A DNA stretch of 62,007 nt from Rouxiella badensis (GCF_002093665.1 NZ_MRWE01000033.1:1-62007); one strand, 5' to 3'. Shown: positions 41,601-50,528, counted from the stretch's first letter. Program-made: numbers and translations. The notes: generated by a model from the letters alone, not told the origin.

Positions 41601-44218
41601 AGGGGATCAAGTCAGTCGCCAACATCATCAAGAATGTGTTGAAAAAGACGCTGGAAGATAATATTGCCGTCAGCGAGCAAGAGCCGGTACTCACCCGGTT
41701 GGACAAGACCCTCCAGGAGGTCGAATGCCAGCTGAAGCCGCATAATCAGGCCATTGACCGGGTACGTTACCACCTTAGTGGTAATAGAGGATTACGCCCT
41801 TGGCTCCTCTTTTCAGCCCTAAACAATGCGCTGGTGATTGGTGAAATTCCTGATGAATATAAACCCACTCTGGCCTGGCGCGAACCTTTTCACGATGTGC
41901 TCTATTTCATCCTTGCGACGCCTGGTGGGCAACGGGCCTACCGCTTTGATGAGCTTAATCAACTGCTGTTGCCTAATCCGAGCTCATCGTTGCTGACGCT
42001 GATGGCCCGAGAGGCGCATATTGACGCTCTGCCTGTGCTGGAAGAAACGCTCAGCACGGGTAATACGCATCGGTTAAGAACAGAAATCTATCAGCATGAG
42101 AGAATGCGTCATGTTGCGTACTACGGCGTATGCAACTGCGAGACGCTAGACTCTCAATATGAGGTGGTTGCTCAACAGACCGCCTTAGGAACCTATTTTT
42201 TCCCGGGGATAAAAGTACCCGCAACCGACAACCAGTACCGGCTTGTTCCATCAGGAATGCCTGAAGATCAACAGCTGGTGGTCGAGAAAAATAACGGAAT
42301 ACTCCGTTATTTGAGTGACAACGTGATCTATTTTAAGACCTCGTCTACCGCCTCACAGTTTATTGCTTCATCAGATGCCGCCGAGAATTTATTGAACAAT
42401 CTGCAAAATATTCCTAACGGCTGGACCATGAAGGCGCTGTGGATAGAGCAGGGGGCGGGGGAGAGAATCGTGGTCGACTGGCAGGATACAGCAGGCAATT
42501 CACATCTACGTCACCCGGACAGGCAGGGGAAATGGCTAATCTGGGAAAGTCATCATCGCGGTATCTTTTGTCAACATTTATCGAGAGTAAGACGAAATGA
42601 TAGCCCTGACACTTCACGTGTTGCCGGGCTTTTCTCTCCGGAGCACTGCGGCTATTTAGAAGTACCTAAAATAAACAGCCCCGGGCGCGCCGCAGCGCTT
42701 AATGTATTAACCCAGCGTGCTAAAAAACTTGCGGGACCGATTGTTTTCGAGAAAATCAACTGTGCCGATTTAGCCAAAAATATTTGTGCAGAGTTTGAGG
42801 ATATCTGGGACACGATTCCTGACAGTATTCGTAAAGTTATTACGGATATTCGCGACTGGCGGATAGATGTGAAAGTGTTTAACGAGTTTGGCCGTTTTAC
42901 CAACGCCCTTGCTGATTATTCCTATGCCTTAAATAACGTAGAACCATTGACTCATGACGATAAACGAGTCAAAAACCGATTCTGCCAAAAAGTATTAAAC
43001 TTAATCAAAGAATATGAAAAGCTGAAGCTTAGCGTGCTGGAAAGTAAAAGGCTGAAAGAAGAGTTTCGAGACGCTAAAAAAGATTACTACGATACCTACA
43101 TTGCAAGAAACCTGAAGGCCAACAACTGGCTTAATCGCTGGTTTCAACGCGTCAAGTTTACCGATAAAACCTTGGGAAACTATATCGTTAAGGCAACGAC
43201 TCCAGAGCAGATCGTGCGCGATTATGAATTTCTCTATCAGGGGATTCAGGGAGCCATGACGCAACTTAATCACATGGCTGAATCCATCTCGGCACGTTTA
43301 AGTGAATCGTCAGCCGCTGGCTTCCTGAGTGGTGCATTGAAGGACTTTTTTAACGCCGATTTCACGCCGCCTCAGGTTGATGATTTTAGGGAGAAAATAT
43401 CTCGTTATCTGCATAAAATCGGCGGCTTTAACATCAGTCAGGTTGTGGTTGTCGCCGACAGATTGTCTGAGGGGCGACTCGCATCAGGCTGCTACGATAC
43501 GCCGATTGAAAAGCTAATTTATGGCGACGGTGCTTTCAGCTTCGTTTATAACAGCGAGAGCGATAAACATATTTATATACTGGATTATTTATCTAACCAG
43601 CAGTTTATTGAATATGCCCTAGCGCACGAACTTGGCCATTTGACCTTCGATGAGAGTAAGTATGCTTTTTCGGAGGAGATATATCTGAAGGCGAACACAG
43701 TTGTTAAAAACTTTAATGTTTCTGGCGCGTCAAAATTTGCCCGTCACCTGATGTCTGACAAGGGCTTTTTCCTCGACTATATCGCCAAGTACGACAGTTT
43801 TGGTGCCGCCTTCTATCGCCATTTTTTTGCTCATACCCGTAATCCCCATCATAGACGCGCACTGCGCAATTATCATGCTCTCTTTTTGGATAGAAGCAGT
43901 ATCGGGTCGCTGTACTCCAACGATGCTAAACTCAGGAAACGTGAGCTGGCTCCGGTGGTGGACTACTTTTTTTCGGTACCCGACATACAACTGAATATTG
44001 CCTACTATAACCCGGACATTTTTTGTGGTTTATTTAACTTTATCTATGAAAGAGCCCTCGGAATCGTCAATCAGGAGGCAGAAGAGAGGCGTCGTAAAAA
44101 GCGCCAAAGTGGGGAATCGTCTAAACAAGATAACAAGGAATTTTTTAAAACGTTGTTATTTTCGGCACTGTACGAAAAACATCTTCAGGACAATGACGCA
44201 CATTTAGCACATCAATGA
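38651..44218 (+). CDS. Giant protein of 1855 residues with C-terminal HELGH metalloprotease motif; possible toxin or effector
   Basis: I do not recognise the family. There is no signal peptide and no clear run of membrane helices, only one moderately hydrophobic stretch (about residues 933-948 and just after). A proline-rich linker near residue 350 separates an N-terminal domain that contains small-residue-rich helices. A charged, coiled-coil-like region covers about 1450-1485. The zinc-protease motif HELGH is at 1659-1663, followed by acidic residues (E1675/E1676 or D1667/E1668 as possible third ligands) and a histidine-rich patch (RHFFAHTRNPHHRR). The tail is strongly basic (RRRKKRQSG near 1815). 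Size, soluble character and a late catalytic motif recall large bacterial toxins or effectors, but no secretion genes are adjacent. GGGAGGGGAG precedes the ATG. A LysR gene is divergent. Confidence 0.85.
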   Translation: MPPTNQAICSSTAPQHVPHLTESTASPGIASRCVEWARNTALLPTSFSCPPSLSALAWRMGDGAFRLAVSFLRQFEQRTEWQDCAEMDAVEHPLLASLNHFLWQQGYGLPALPLLGPATAFCSVYYAASLALGHAAMAENDDVFHQTLAAYLAGACGLSCDVFATSSDRQTPTWESDCSILETDLEAGSSFDEIHLLGLPATEPLYGATGSRRYTLDPASSALFIGQVRTSPMNFCSAQIPLNQTSIASGLAGVQMAVHLAEQQNRAIYAISTGEHAVAVDTSPLAASVLSLPSFGLSDPLVFPTAQSAEISVNLPPWRQLEGHSTSKTVHKRGVIHDGPLALMKGRYKEPSGFLPRPNAPAQQEPSQASVREAQLYGLKINAEDGRRYPLFAPPTSQIDCLSCLPEPLPPVKARSLLEMIEKVYFWVEGLSSQSKQRVIEQYIHRKPAAVSSDSHNKALEAIVAACGLLMIHDPTHDRWHSSSAEVQTLFSLLLMQSPFAHNEELKIVLAASPAGEAILAKLLLDQLDAYLSPSSQLIKASHQHVRGVMTQPEPVTYGRLEACLKDIQDAFITRVFSSLKGTLGLQQDDLSAEKVSKIAQWHLRLIEFDYPFMLLRDLTPVKGMPCLSSTGLLMNIGVRRVQDRQKMSMLTPRDLTSLGEDLLLNNVPEALIRDFSHLEALHKAAGAGTMSGIEDAANKLKRKSVLLIQYSEAKRRLTEVLKAPGEDAPSIAAFKYYRDTQQRLYALALESISGVDRARMLVNLHRMHGITLQFIQMEDTQGNSSLSRPHIGFLLSSEGNINRAGTQVEPRHYFISLIPAQSDTTQPLVFPVHSTLPDELLQPFSTQGKKEFLARLFDDATVNDSRYQFYLQNEGSLHSAVQITDWRNVADSLANSIIARQYSAIAMPAIAPMRHAVVTESSESQGPVSSWFRYLLSQLIYLTPIGNCKDAAEDLIKADLAPLVLDGAFCLYAFAPGASEEEQGIKSVANIIKNVLKKTLEDNIAVSEQEPVLTRLDKTLQEVECQLKPHNQAIDRVRYHLSGNRGLRPWLLFSALNNALVIGEIPDEYKPTLAWREPFHDVLYFILATPGGQRAYRFDELNQLLLPNPSSSLLTLMAREAHIDALPVLEETLSTGNTHRLRTEIYQHERMRHVAYYGVCNCETLDSQYEVVAQQTALGTYFFPGIKVPATDNQYRLVPSGMPEDQQLVVEKNNGILRYLSDNVIYFKTSSTASQFIASSDAAENLLNNLQNIPNGWTMKALWIEQGAGERIVVDWQDTAGNSHLRHPDRQGKWLIWESHHRGIFCQHLSRVRRNDSPDTSRVAGLFSPEHCGYLEVPKINSPGRAAALNVLTQRAKKLAGPIVFEKINCADLAKNICAEFEDIWDTIPDSIRKVITDIRDWRIDVKVFNEFGRFTNALADYSYALNNVEPLTHDDKRVKNRFCQKVLNLIKEYEKLKLSVLESKRLKEEFRDAKKDYYDTYIARNLKANNWLNRWFQRVKFTDKTLGNYIVKATTPEQIVRDYEFLYQGIQGAMTQLNHMAESISARLSESSAAGFLSGALKDFFNADFTPPQVDDFREKISRYLHKIGGFNISQVVVVADRLSEGRLASGCYDTPIEKLIYGDGAFSFVYNSESDKHIYILDYLSNQQFIEYALAHELGHLTFDESKYAFSEEIYLKANTVVKNFNVSGASKFARHLMSDKGFFLDYIAKYDSFGAAFYRHFFAHTRNPHHRRALRNYHALFLDRSSIGSLYSNDAKLRKRELAPVVDYFFSVPDIQLNIAYYNPDIFCGLFNFIYERALGIVNQEAEERRRKKRQSGESSKQDNKEFFKTLLFSALYEKHLQDNDAHLAHQ

Positions 44219-44417
44219 TAATAATTAAAAAACAATTCAAAGTGCAATAAAGTAATTCAAACATTTCAGATTAATGAATTTTAAACATATTGGAAATAAA
44301 AAGAGATTAAATAACCTGATTATTATTAGATTGTTACTGGTCACGGAAAAAGGCTTACGCGAAAATCTCTCCACACATCCTGACCGTTCAATGTGCTCCC
44401 TGGAGAGTGAGTAATTT

Positions 44418-45605
44418 ATGACCATTAATCAATCCCGAAGAAAACTGCTGGTCTTTGGAATGGGCATGACTCTGGTATCGCCAAAGATATTTGCCGCACA
44501 AAAAATAGCTTTGTTGGATCTCAAATCAACCAGCGACAGTTTACATATTACTCTGCCAGCGAACGATCCGCATGCGCGGGTGTTCACGTTGGATAACCCC
44601 GACAGGGTGGTGATTGATGTTTCAATGACCGCGTTCTCGTCGTCATTAATGCACTCGCTGGTGGTGGTCAAACAAAAATTTCCGTGGATAGTCCGTGCTA
44701 AAATTGCGCACTTTAACCCGCAAACTGCGCGTATCGTTTTTGAGCTCAATCAGTCGGCGAAAATAAGCCATCAGAACGTTGAAGGGTTAAAAAGTATCAG
44801 CGTGACGGTAGCAAAAGGGGCGATGGCCGCTATTCCTGCGGTGGAAAAAGAAAATGCTCAGCCGGAGCCTGAGGCTTATAAACCTGAGGAAAAAATAAGC
44901 AACCGACCTTTGCTGGTAATGATTGACCCCGGCCACGGTGGTAAAGACCCAGGCGCTATTGGTGGCGGTGGAACCTATGAAAAACACGTGGTATTGGATA
45001 TTGCCAGACATTTACAACAGCAGCTGCAACGGCAGTATAAAATACACGCAGTATTAACCCGTCAGGACGATGTATTTATTCCTCTCTATCACCGGGTGAA
45101 TTTAGCACACCAGCATGAGGCAGACTTATTTATCTCTATTCATGCGGACGGTTTTAGTAACGATCAGGTCTCGGGTGCCTCTGTTTTTGCGCTGTCAGAA
45201 CACGGCGCGGGCAGTGCTATGGCGCGCTATCTCTCGCAAAGTGAAAACAGCGTCGATGCTATCTATGACAATGATGTACAAACCAATGATGCCTACCTGA
45301 AACAGACGTTGTTCGACCTCGATCAGACCGAAACCATTAACCGCAGCCTCGAGTTTGGCAAACATCTGGCAACCCATATCGAGACCGTTCATCATATGCA
45401 TAACCGTCATATTGAACAGGCCGGTTTTGTGGTGCTAAAATCACCGCGTATACCTTCCGTACTGGTAGAAACATCGTTTATTACCAATCATCAGGAAGAG
45501 AAATTGCTGCAACAGCCGGGCTTCCAGTTAAAAATGGCCAAGGCTCTGGCGAGCGGTATTCACGGTTATTTAAATCAGGAACGTAAAGAAAACTTGATCG
45601 CCTAG
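44418..45605 (+). CDS. N-acetylmuramoyl-L-alanine amidase, AmiC type, Tat-exported
   Basis: Predicted periplasmic zinc amidase of 395 residues that cuts the peptide stem from peptidoglycan during cell separation. A twin-arginine signal (SRRKLL at 6-11) leads to cleavage near FAA (about 27). An AMIN septal-targeting domain (about 30-130) and a variable linker (EKENAQPEPEAYKPEE) precede the Amidase_3 domain. Zinc ligands H173 (DPGHGGKDPGA), E188 (YEKHVV) and H242 (SIHAD) are present, and the catalytic E351 is in LVETSFI. The order matches AmiC rather than AmiA. It lies 199 AT-rich bases after the giant gene, so it may be a paralogue of the housekeeping AmiC. Activation by an EnvC/NlpD-type partner is expected. 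Confidence 0.88.
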   Translation: MTINQSRRKLLVFGMGMTLVSPKIFAAQKIALLDLKSTSDSLHITLPANDPHARVFTLDNPDRVVIDVSMTAFSSSLMHSLVVVKQKFPWIVRAKIAHFNPQTARIVFELNQSAKISHQNVEGLKSISVTVAKGAMAAIPAVEKENAQPEPEAYKPEEKISNRPLLVMIDPGHGGKDPGAIGGGGTYEKHVVLDIARHLQQQLQRQYKIHAVLTRQDDVFIPLYHRVNLAHQHEADLFISIHADGFSNDQVSGASVFALSEHGAGSAMARYLSQSENSVDAIYDNDVQTNDAYLKQTLFDLDQTETINRSLEFGKHLATHIETVHHMHNRHIEQAGFVVLKSPRIPSVLVETSFITNHQEEKLLQQPGFQLKMAKALASGIHGYLNQERKENLIA

Positions 45606-46297
45606 AAAGATCCTCGCGCTTAAAACCTTTCTCGTTTCATATTAGTGTCACATACCATGATGAAAACTATCCGGAAACATGGCATAAAGTCTCCGGGTGG
45701 TTTGATCAAAAAAAGGATCTGGGATCCTATTGACTCCTTCAAATATTTTTTTTACATTCAAGTAACACCGCTAGCGAAGTTTTCAGATATCGTTATACTG
45801 AAATTAACTAGCAGCAACTGCGGGGATAGCGAATGGTAAAGTCCATGTTTGGGCTAGGCTGTAAAAATAACGCTTCATCATTCTCCACTCGTTGTCCTGA
45901 TTTTTCAGCAGACGAGGGTCAGACCTCCGACTCTCTGGTATTAAGCAGTTTTCTATGTAGCAATAGTAAACGTTTATTCTCTCTATCCAAGACTTCACAG
46001 CGACCACGTTCTTTAACTGACCTGGCACCCTCACTGAAACAACCCTTCTCCTCTTTTGGTTTTTTTACTGGCTTATTGACTGTTATGGTCAGTGGTTTGT
46101 CATTCATGACAATGCCTCCTCGTGAAAAGAAATGGAGAAATAGATTAATTATTAATCGACGGTCTTTATTTTCTCTTCACGTTATTCATTGGCTCAACTT
46201 GGTCTAAAAGGAGACCAAAACCTCATCTGTATGTGAAACATAATCGTGCGGGCCTCCGGCCTATAGCGTTAAGTGAAACAAACTGTAAGGTGCCACT
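45606..46297. other. Intergenic region amidase / phoH with one possible small gene
   Basis: A 692-base region. The only credible coding signal is a 62-codon minus-strand frame at 45919-46107. Two plus-strand frames (45645-45839 and 45833-46207) have poor starts and improbable composition. A small GC hairpin (GGCCTCCGGCC, around 46254) lies before phoH. No Pho box was recognised. Confidence 0.5.
45919..46107 (-). CDS. Possible small charged protein, 62 residues
   Basis: The frame begins MNDKPLTITVNKPVKKPKEE and is rich in K, E and R. The start is preceded by a full AGGAGG Shine-Dalgarno (46115-46120) seven bases upstream of ATG, stronger than most in this window. It lies alone on the minus strand between the amidase and phoH. 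No family is recognised and no membrane segment is present. The frame conflicts with a plus-strand frame of odd, serine-rich composition, which I consider the shadow. Confidence 0.45.
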   Translation of the reverse strand: MNDKPLTITVNKPVKKPKEEKGCFSEGARSVKERGRCEVLDRENKRLLLLHRKLLNTRESEV

Positions 46298-47086
46298 ATG
46301 GGAAGACAAAAAGCAGTGATCAAAGCTCGTCGTGAAGCGAAACGTGTAATCAGACGTGACTCACGCAGTCACCGCCAACGTGAGGAAGAATCAGTGACCT
46401 CATTAGTGAACATGGGCGGTGTGGAATCCATCGGTATGGCTCGCGATACTCGCGACACCTCCATTATCGAAGCGCGTACGGAAGCTCAAGGTCATTACTT
46501 ATTAGCCATAGAGAATAAGCAGTTGATTTTTGCCACAGGCGAAGCAGGTTGTGGCAAAACGTTTATCAGCGCTGCGAAAGCGGCAGAGGCGTTAATTCAC
46601 AAAGAGATAGACAGGATTATAGTGACTCGCCCGGTACTGCAGGCCGATGAAGATCTCGGTTTCTTGCCTGGGGATATTTCAGAGAAATTTGCTCCTTATT
46701 TCAGGCCAGTTTACGACATTCTCGTTCGTCGTTTGGGCTCTTCCTTTATGCAGTATTGTCTGCGACCGGAAATAGGGAAGGTAGAAATTGCGCCATTTGC
46801 CTATATGCGTGGGCGTACTTTCGAAAATGCGGTGGTGATTCTGGATGAAGCCCAGAACGTCACAGCCAGTCAGATGAAAATGTTCCTGACCCGTCTCGGT
46901 GAAAATGTGACGGTGATAGTCAACGGGGATGTCACCCAGTGCGATCTACCGCGCGGCGTGGTATCAGGGCTTAGCGATGCACTGACTCGCTTCAAAGAAG
47001 ACGAGATGGTCGGCATCATTCGCTTCACTAAAGAAGACTGCGTACGTTCAGATTTGTGCCAACATGCGCTGAACGCCTACTCATAA
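46298..47086 (+). CDS. phoH: PhoH family ATPase
   Basis: Cytoplasmic ATP-binding protein of 262 residues, nearly identical in pattern to E. coli PhoH from MGRQKAVIKARREAKR onward. Walker A GEAGCGKT (about 81-88), Walker B VVILDEAQN and the arginine-rich sensor region LPRGVVSGL are present, as in the helicase superfamily 1 related PhoH group. The biochemical role in RNA metabolism is suspected rather than established. E. coli PhoH is phosphate-starvation induced; no Pho box was found here by eye. It is followed by a clear bidirectional terminator shared with chaA. Confidence 0.92.
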   Translation: MGRQKAVIKARREAKRVIRRDSRSHRQREEESVTSLVNMGGVESIGMARDTRDTSIIEARTEAQGHYLLAIENKQLIFATGEAGCGKTFISAAKAAEALIHKEIDRIIVTRPVLQADEDLGFLPGDISEKFAPYFRPVYDILVRRLGSSFMQYCLRPEIGKVEIAPFAYMRGRTFENAVVILDEAQNVTASQMKMFLTRLGENVTVIVNGDVTQCDLPRGVVSGLSDALTRFKEDEMVGIIRFTKEDCVRSDLCQHALNAYS

Positions 47087-47107
47087 CTCACACTGAAGTT
47101 TCAATAG

Positions 47108-47133
47108 AAAGGCCGCCAATTCTGGCGGCCTTT
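47108..47133. terminator. Bidirectional terminator phoH / chaA
   Basis: AAAGGCCGCCA, the loop ATTC and the exact complement TGGCGGCCTTT. A-rich before and T-rich after, between convergent genes. Confidence 0.9.
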
Positions 47134-47154
47134 ATTGTTTCTAAATGCTGAGAC

Positions 47155-48255
47155 TTACAGCATGATAATCATCATGTAGGCGCAGAATAAAGCCAGGTGC
47201 GCGGTACCGTTCAAAACGTTGGTCCTTCCGGTCGAGAAGGAAATCTGACACAGGATAAGCACGGCCAGCATGACCACAATATTGGCTGGGGCCAGGCTGA
47301 ACATCAGCTCTTGTCCGGTCAGGGTGGCGATAATGGTCACTGCGGGTACCGTCAAAGAGATGGTTGCCAGCACCGAACCGAAGAACAGGTTCATCGCACG
47401 CTGCACCTGATTTTTCAGCACTGCCTTCAGTGCGCCCAGCCCCTCGGGAGAGAGGATAAGTAACGCCACTAAAAAGCCGGTGAACTGTGCCGGAGCATTA
47501 AGTTCGGTGAGCAGCGTCTCGAGCGGGTTGGCGTTGAACTTGGTGACAGCAATAACCAATACCAGATGTACGACCAGCCAGAGCGCATGAGTCAAGTTTT
47601 TATGCGACGACGGCTTACCGTGAGGCGTATCCTCGTCTTCATCTTCGTGCTCATAAACAAACAGGCTTTGGTGCGTTTTGGTCTGAATCAGCAGGAATAC
47701 CCCATACATTGCCGCCGAAATAGCCGCCACAAATAGCGCCTGTAGCGTGGTGAAGTTGCCCCCTGGCAGCGCCGCGGGCAGCACCAGTACGATGATTGCC
47801 AGCGGGAAAATGGCCATTAAATATTGTTTGATACCGCCGAGATTCACGTACTGGGTGGCAAATTTGCGTCCGCCGAGCAGCAGCGCGAAGCCGACCAGGC
47901 CAGAGGTGACAATCATAATGATGGAAAACAGCGTGTCGCGCATCAGGGCGGGTGCCGCGTCGCCCGTCGCCATGAGTGCCGAGATCAGACTGACCTCGAG
48001 AATCACCACCGACAGGCTGAGAATCAGCGAGCCGTAGGGTTCACCCAAACGATGGGCCAGCACGTCAGCATGGCGAACCACGCTAAAGGCGCTGGCAAGA
48101 ATACCCAACAGTGCAATCAGGTTAATGCCTATCACGAAACCAAAGTTGCTGCTGTTGCCCCACAGCATTAGAACGATAAGGGCGATAATGGGGAAGACGA
48201 GAGAATACTCTTTATGACGGGATTTATGCTTGTGTTGGTCCTGTGCTGACACCAT
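47155..48255 (-). CDS. chaA: Calcium (sodium, potassium)/proton antiporter
   Basis: Inner-membrane cation/proton antiporter of the CaCA family, 366 residues, about eleven membrane segments in two repeats. The conserved acidic cation-site regions are visible in repeat 1 (VVILEVSLISALM) and repeat 2 (LLILSPEGLGALK). A hydrophilic acidic loop HEDEDEDTPHGK lies between them. AAGGAAA precedes the ATG. It is divergent from chaB across a 480-base gap; in E. coli chaA and chaB are also neighbours. Confidence 0.94.
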   Translation of the reverse strand: MVSAQDQHKHKSRHKEYSLVFPIIALIVLMLWGNSSNFGFVIGINLIALLGILASAFSVVRHADVLAHRLGEPYGSLILSLSVVILEVSLISALMATGDAAPALMRDTLFSIIMIVTSGLVGFALLLGGRKFATQYVNLGGIKQYLMAIFPLAIIVLVLPAALPGGNFTTLQALFVAAISAAMYGVFLLIQTKTHQSLFVYEHEDEDEDTPHGKPSSHKNLTHALWLVVHLVLVIAVTKFNANPLETLLTELNAPAQFTGFLVALLILSPEGLGALKAVLKNQVQRAMNLFFGSVLATISLTVPAVTIIATLTGQELMFSLAPANIVVMLAVLILCQISFSTGRTNVLNGTAHLALFCAYMMIIML

Positions 48256-48735
48256 GGTAGTAATTTTCCTTATAAATGATGCTGTTCGTCAGGCAGTAAA
48301 CGAGGATTTACCTGTGCGAAAAACATGGGGCCTGTCCGGAGAGAGTTTGATACCTCTATAATTAATAACAGTAATTTCTTGTTACATTGTAGCTTATGTT
48401 TCGGGCTGATGATACTAAAAATCCTATTGATGTGGTTTTTTATTTGTAGTGCGTATTTTAAGGGGTTAACTCTGTATTTACTGTGCCTTAACTAAGGTTT
48501 TTAGAAAGATAGCGTTAAATAAAGTCATTATTTAACAATGCTTTATTTGTGTTTTTTAGGTTAATGTCTTCTTTGAAAAGATAGGTAAATTAACGTGGTG
48601 GTAAGCGTGTTTGTCTCAGGTGTAAAAAAGTTGCCCGAATTTTCACGATTATGCCCAAATCCCGTTATCTTCAAGCGTAGCAGCTAGACTGATAGATGAG
48701 GCTAAACCGCCTGATTTGAAAAGAGGAGACTGCCT
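48256..48735. other. Intergenic region chaA / chaB
   Basis: A 480-base AT-rich divergent region without a credible gene on either strand. It must hold the chaA and chaB promoters. I see no recognisable operator or strong hairpin. Confidence 0.5.
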
Positions 48736-48963
48736 ATGCCTTATGAAAATAGAACCGCACTGCCGGACTCGGTAAAGCATGTTCTTCCTGCACATGCGCA
48801 GGACATCTATAAGGAAGCGTTTAACAGCGCGTGGGAAGAATATAAGAGCCTCAATGAAAGACGAGGTGACGCAGGGCGTGAAGAAACCGCGCACAAGGTG
48901 GCCTGGGCCGCCGTTAAGCACTCCTATAAAAAGGGAGATGATGACAAATGGCATCCAAAATGA
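48736..48963 (+). CDS. chaB: ChaB family protein
   Basis: 75-residue cytoplasmic protein of the ChaB family, described as a cation transport regulator; the molecular mechanism is not established. MPYENRTALPDSVKHVLPAHAQDIYKEAF and EETAHKVAWAAVKHSY match the E. coli protein in shape (shown here as two short landmarks: LPDSVKHVLP and AHKVAWAAVK). GAGGAG precedes the ATG. The chaC gene that follows in E. coli is replaced by an esterase gene 38 bases downstream. Confidence 0.93.
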   Translation: MPYENRTALPDSVKHVLPAHAQDIYKEAFNSAWEEYKSLNERRGDAGREETAHKVAWAAVKHSYKKGDDDKWHPK

Positions 48964-49001
48964 TTGTCGACCTGGCAACACTCTCTTAAGAAGGATTCAC
49001 C

Positions 49002-50528
49002 ATGCCCGATGAACACACCCCTTTGGTGACAACAGACGCCGGAACGGTCGCGGGGGAATGGGATGGCGGTATCGCCACCTTTAGAGGCATCCCTTTTGCT
49101 GCGCCGCCGGTCGGGCCATTGCGCTGGCGAGCGCCGCAGCCGCCAGAAAAATGGCAAGGTATAAAGGAAACTAACCGCTTCGGGCAATCGAGTTGGCAAA
49201 ATCGCGAATACTGTGTGGCGGTTGGAGGCGGTGACCCCGGTACCTTCAGCGAAGACTGCCTTTATCTGAACGTATGGACGGCATCGCCGGCGGCCGACGG
49301 TAAAAAACCGGTCATGGTCTGGATCCACGGCGGCGGCTACACCATCGGCTCCGGCGGTCTTTCTCCCTACATTGGCGCGCCGTTGGCCTCACGTGGCGTG
49401 GTGCTGGTTACCCTGAATTATCGCTTAGGGCATCTCGGCTTTTTTGCGCACCCGGCGTTAGACGCGGAATATGCCGCAGGAGAGGGGGTGAATAATTTCG
49501 CCCTGCTGGACCAGATTGCCGCGCTGCAATGGGTGCAAAACAATATTGCCGCCTTTGGCGGCGACCCTGACAACGTCACGATTTTTGGCGAATCGTCCGG
49601 TGCGCGCAGCGTGCTCTCCCTGTTTGCTTCGCCGTTGGCAAAGGGGCTGTTCCATAAGGGAATTGTCCAGTCGGCCTATACCTTGCCCGACACCACGCGG
49701 CATAAGGCGCTGCATCGCGGTAAGGCGCTAGCGCAGCACTTTGGCCTGACGCAGGCCACCGCCGAACAGTTGCGCGAACTCCCCGCCGAAAGCTTCTGGC
49801 CGCTGAGCGGAAAGCTGGGCGTTGCACCGGTCCCTATCGCGGGCGACAGCGTGCTGCCACAGCCGATGATAGAGACCTTTAACGCAGGCAAACAACATCC
49901 GTTGCCGCTGATTATTGGCAGCAACAGCGATGAGGCCAGCGTGTTGAGCTATTTCAATATCGATGTTGCAGGCGTGGTAACGCGGCTAAAAAAAGAGCAT
50001 CCGCTCGGCCTGCGGCTGATTAAGTGGCTTTATCCCGGCGTTAAAAGCTCCCAGGAGCTGGGGCGTCAAATCAGCCGCGACATGGCGTTTACCACCATGG
50101 GCTACGTCGCGATGCTGGGCCAACATAAAGCCGGCGCGCCGGGCTGGCGGTATTATTTCGATTACGTTTCTGAAAATGCCCGTGCGCTGTGCCCACACGG
50201 GACCTGGCACGGCAGCGAAATCCCCTACGTCATGAATAATATGCACCTGATTGACGACGCTCAGATCCTCGGCGGCGGGTTTACTCCACAGGACCGGGCC
50301 TTCGCCGACGTGGTCAGCGAATACTGGCTTAACTTTGCCCGTCACACTGCGGTGCAGAGCACGCATATAGACGGGGATATCCATTGGCCAGCGTGGAAGC
50401 CGCGCGGTGACAAGACGCTGCGCTTTGGTCATCAGGGGCACGTCGGGCTTAAAGTTGAACAGCGTTTTATGCGCATGCGGCTTCGGCTGTTCCGCCTGTT
50501 AATGAATAAATTAGTTAGTCTGGAATAA
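49002..50528 (+). CDS. Type-B carboxylesterase/lipase family protein
   Basis: Predicted alpha/beta hydrolase of 508 residues, PnbA-like. It opens with the family start FRGIPFAAPPVGPLRW. The oxyanion-hole segment is HGGGYTIGSGG, the nucleophile is S198 in FGESSGARS, and a late histidine lies in LCPHGTWHGSEIPYV. No signal peptide is seen, so a cytoplasmic esterase is expected. AAGGA precedes the ATG. It follows chaB by 38 bases and may be read through from its promoter, though no functional link is obvious. The substrate is unknown. Confidence 0.85.
   Translation: MPDEHTPLVTTDAGTVAGEWDGGIATFRGIPFAAPPVGPLRWRAPQPPEKWQGIKETNRFGQSSWQNREYCVAVGGGDPGTFSEDCLYLNVWTASPAADGKKPVMVWIHGGGYTIGSGGLSPYIGAPLASRGVVLVTLNYRLGHLGFFAHPALDAEYAAGEGVNNFALLDQIAALQWVQNNIAAFGGDPDNVTIFGESSGARSVLSLFASPLAKGLFHKGIVQSAYTLPDTTRHKALHRGKALAQHFGLTQATAEQLRELPAESFWPLSGKLGVAPVPIAGDSVLPQPMIETFNAGKQHPLPLIIGSNSDEASVLSYFNIDVAGVVTRLKKEHPLGLRLIKWLYPGVKSSQELGRQISRDMAFTTMGYVAMLGQHKAGAPGWRYYFDYVSENARALCPHGTWHGSEIPYVMNNMHLIDDAQILGGGFTPQDRAFADVVSEYWLNFARHTAVQSTHIDGDIHWPAWKPRGDKTLRFGHQGHVGLKVEQRFMRMRLRLFRLLMNKLVSLE

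Noticed and set aside
45645-46207. Two plus-strand frames (64 and 124 codons) between the amidase and phoH
   Set aside because: Weak or missing ribosome sites, serine- and basic-rich composition without pattern, and a better supported minus-strand frame across the same bases.
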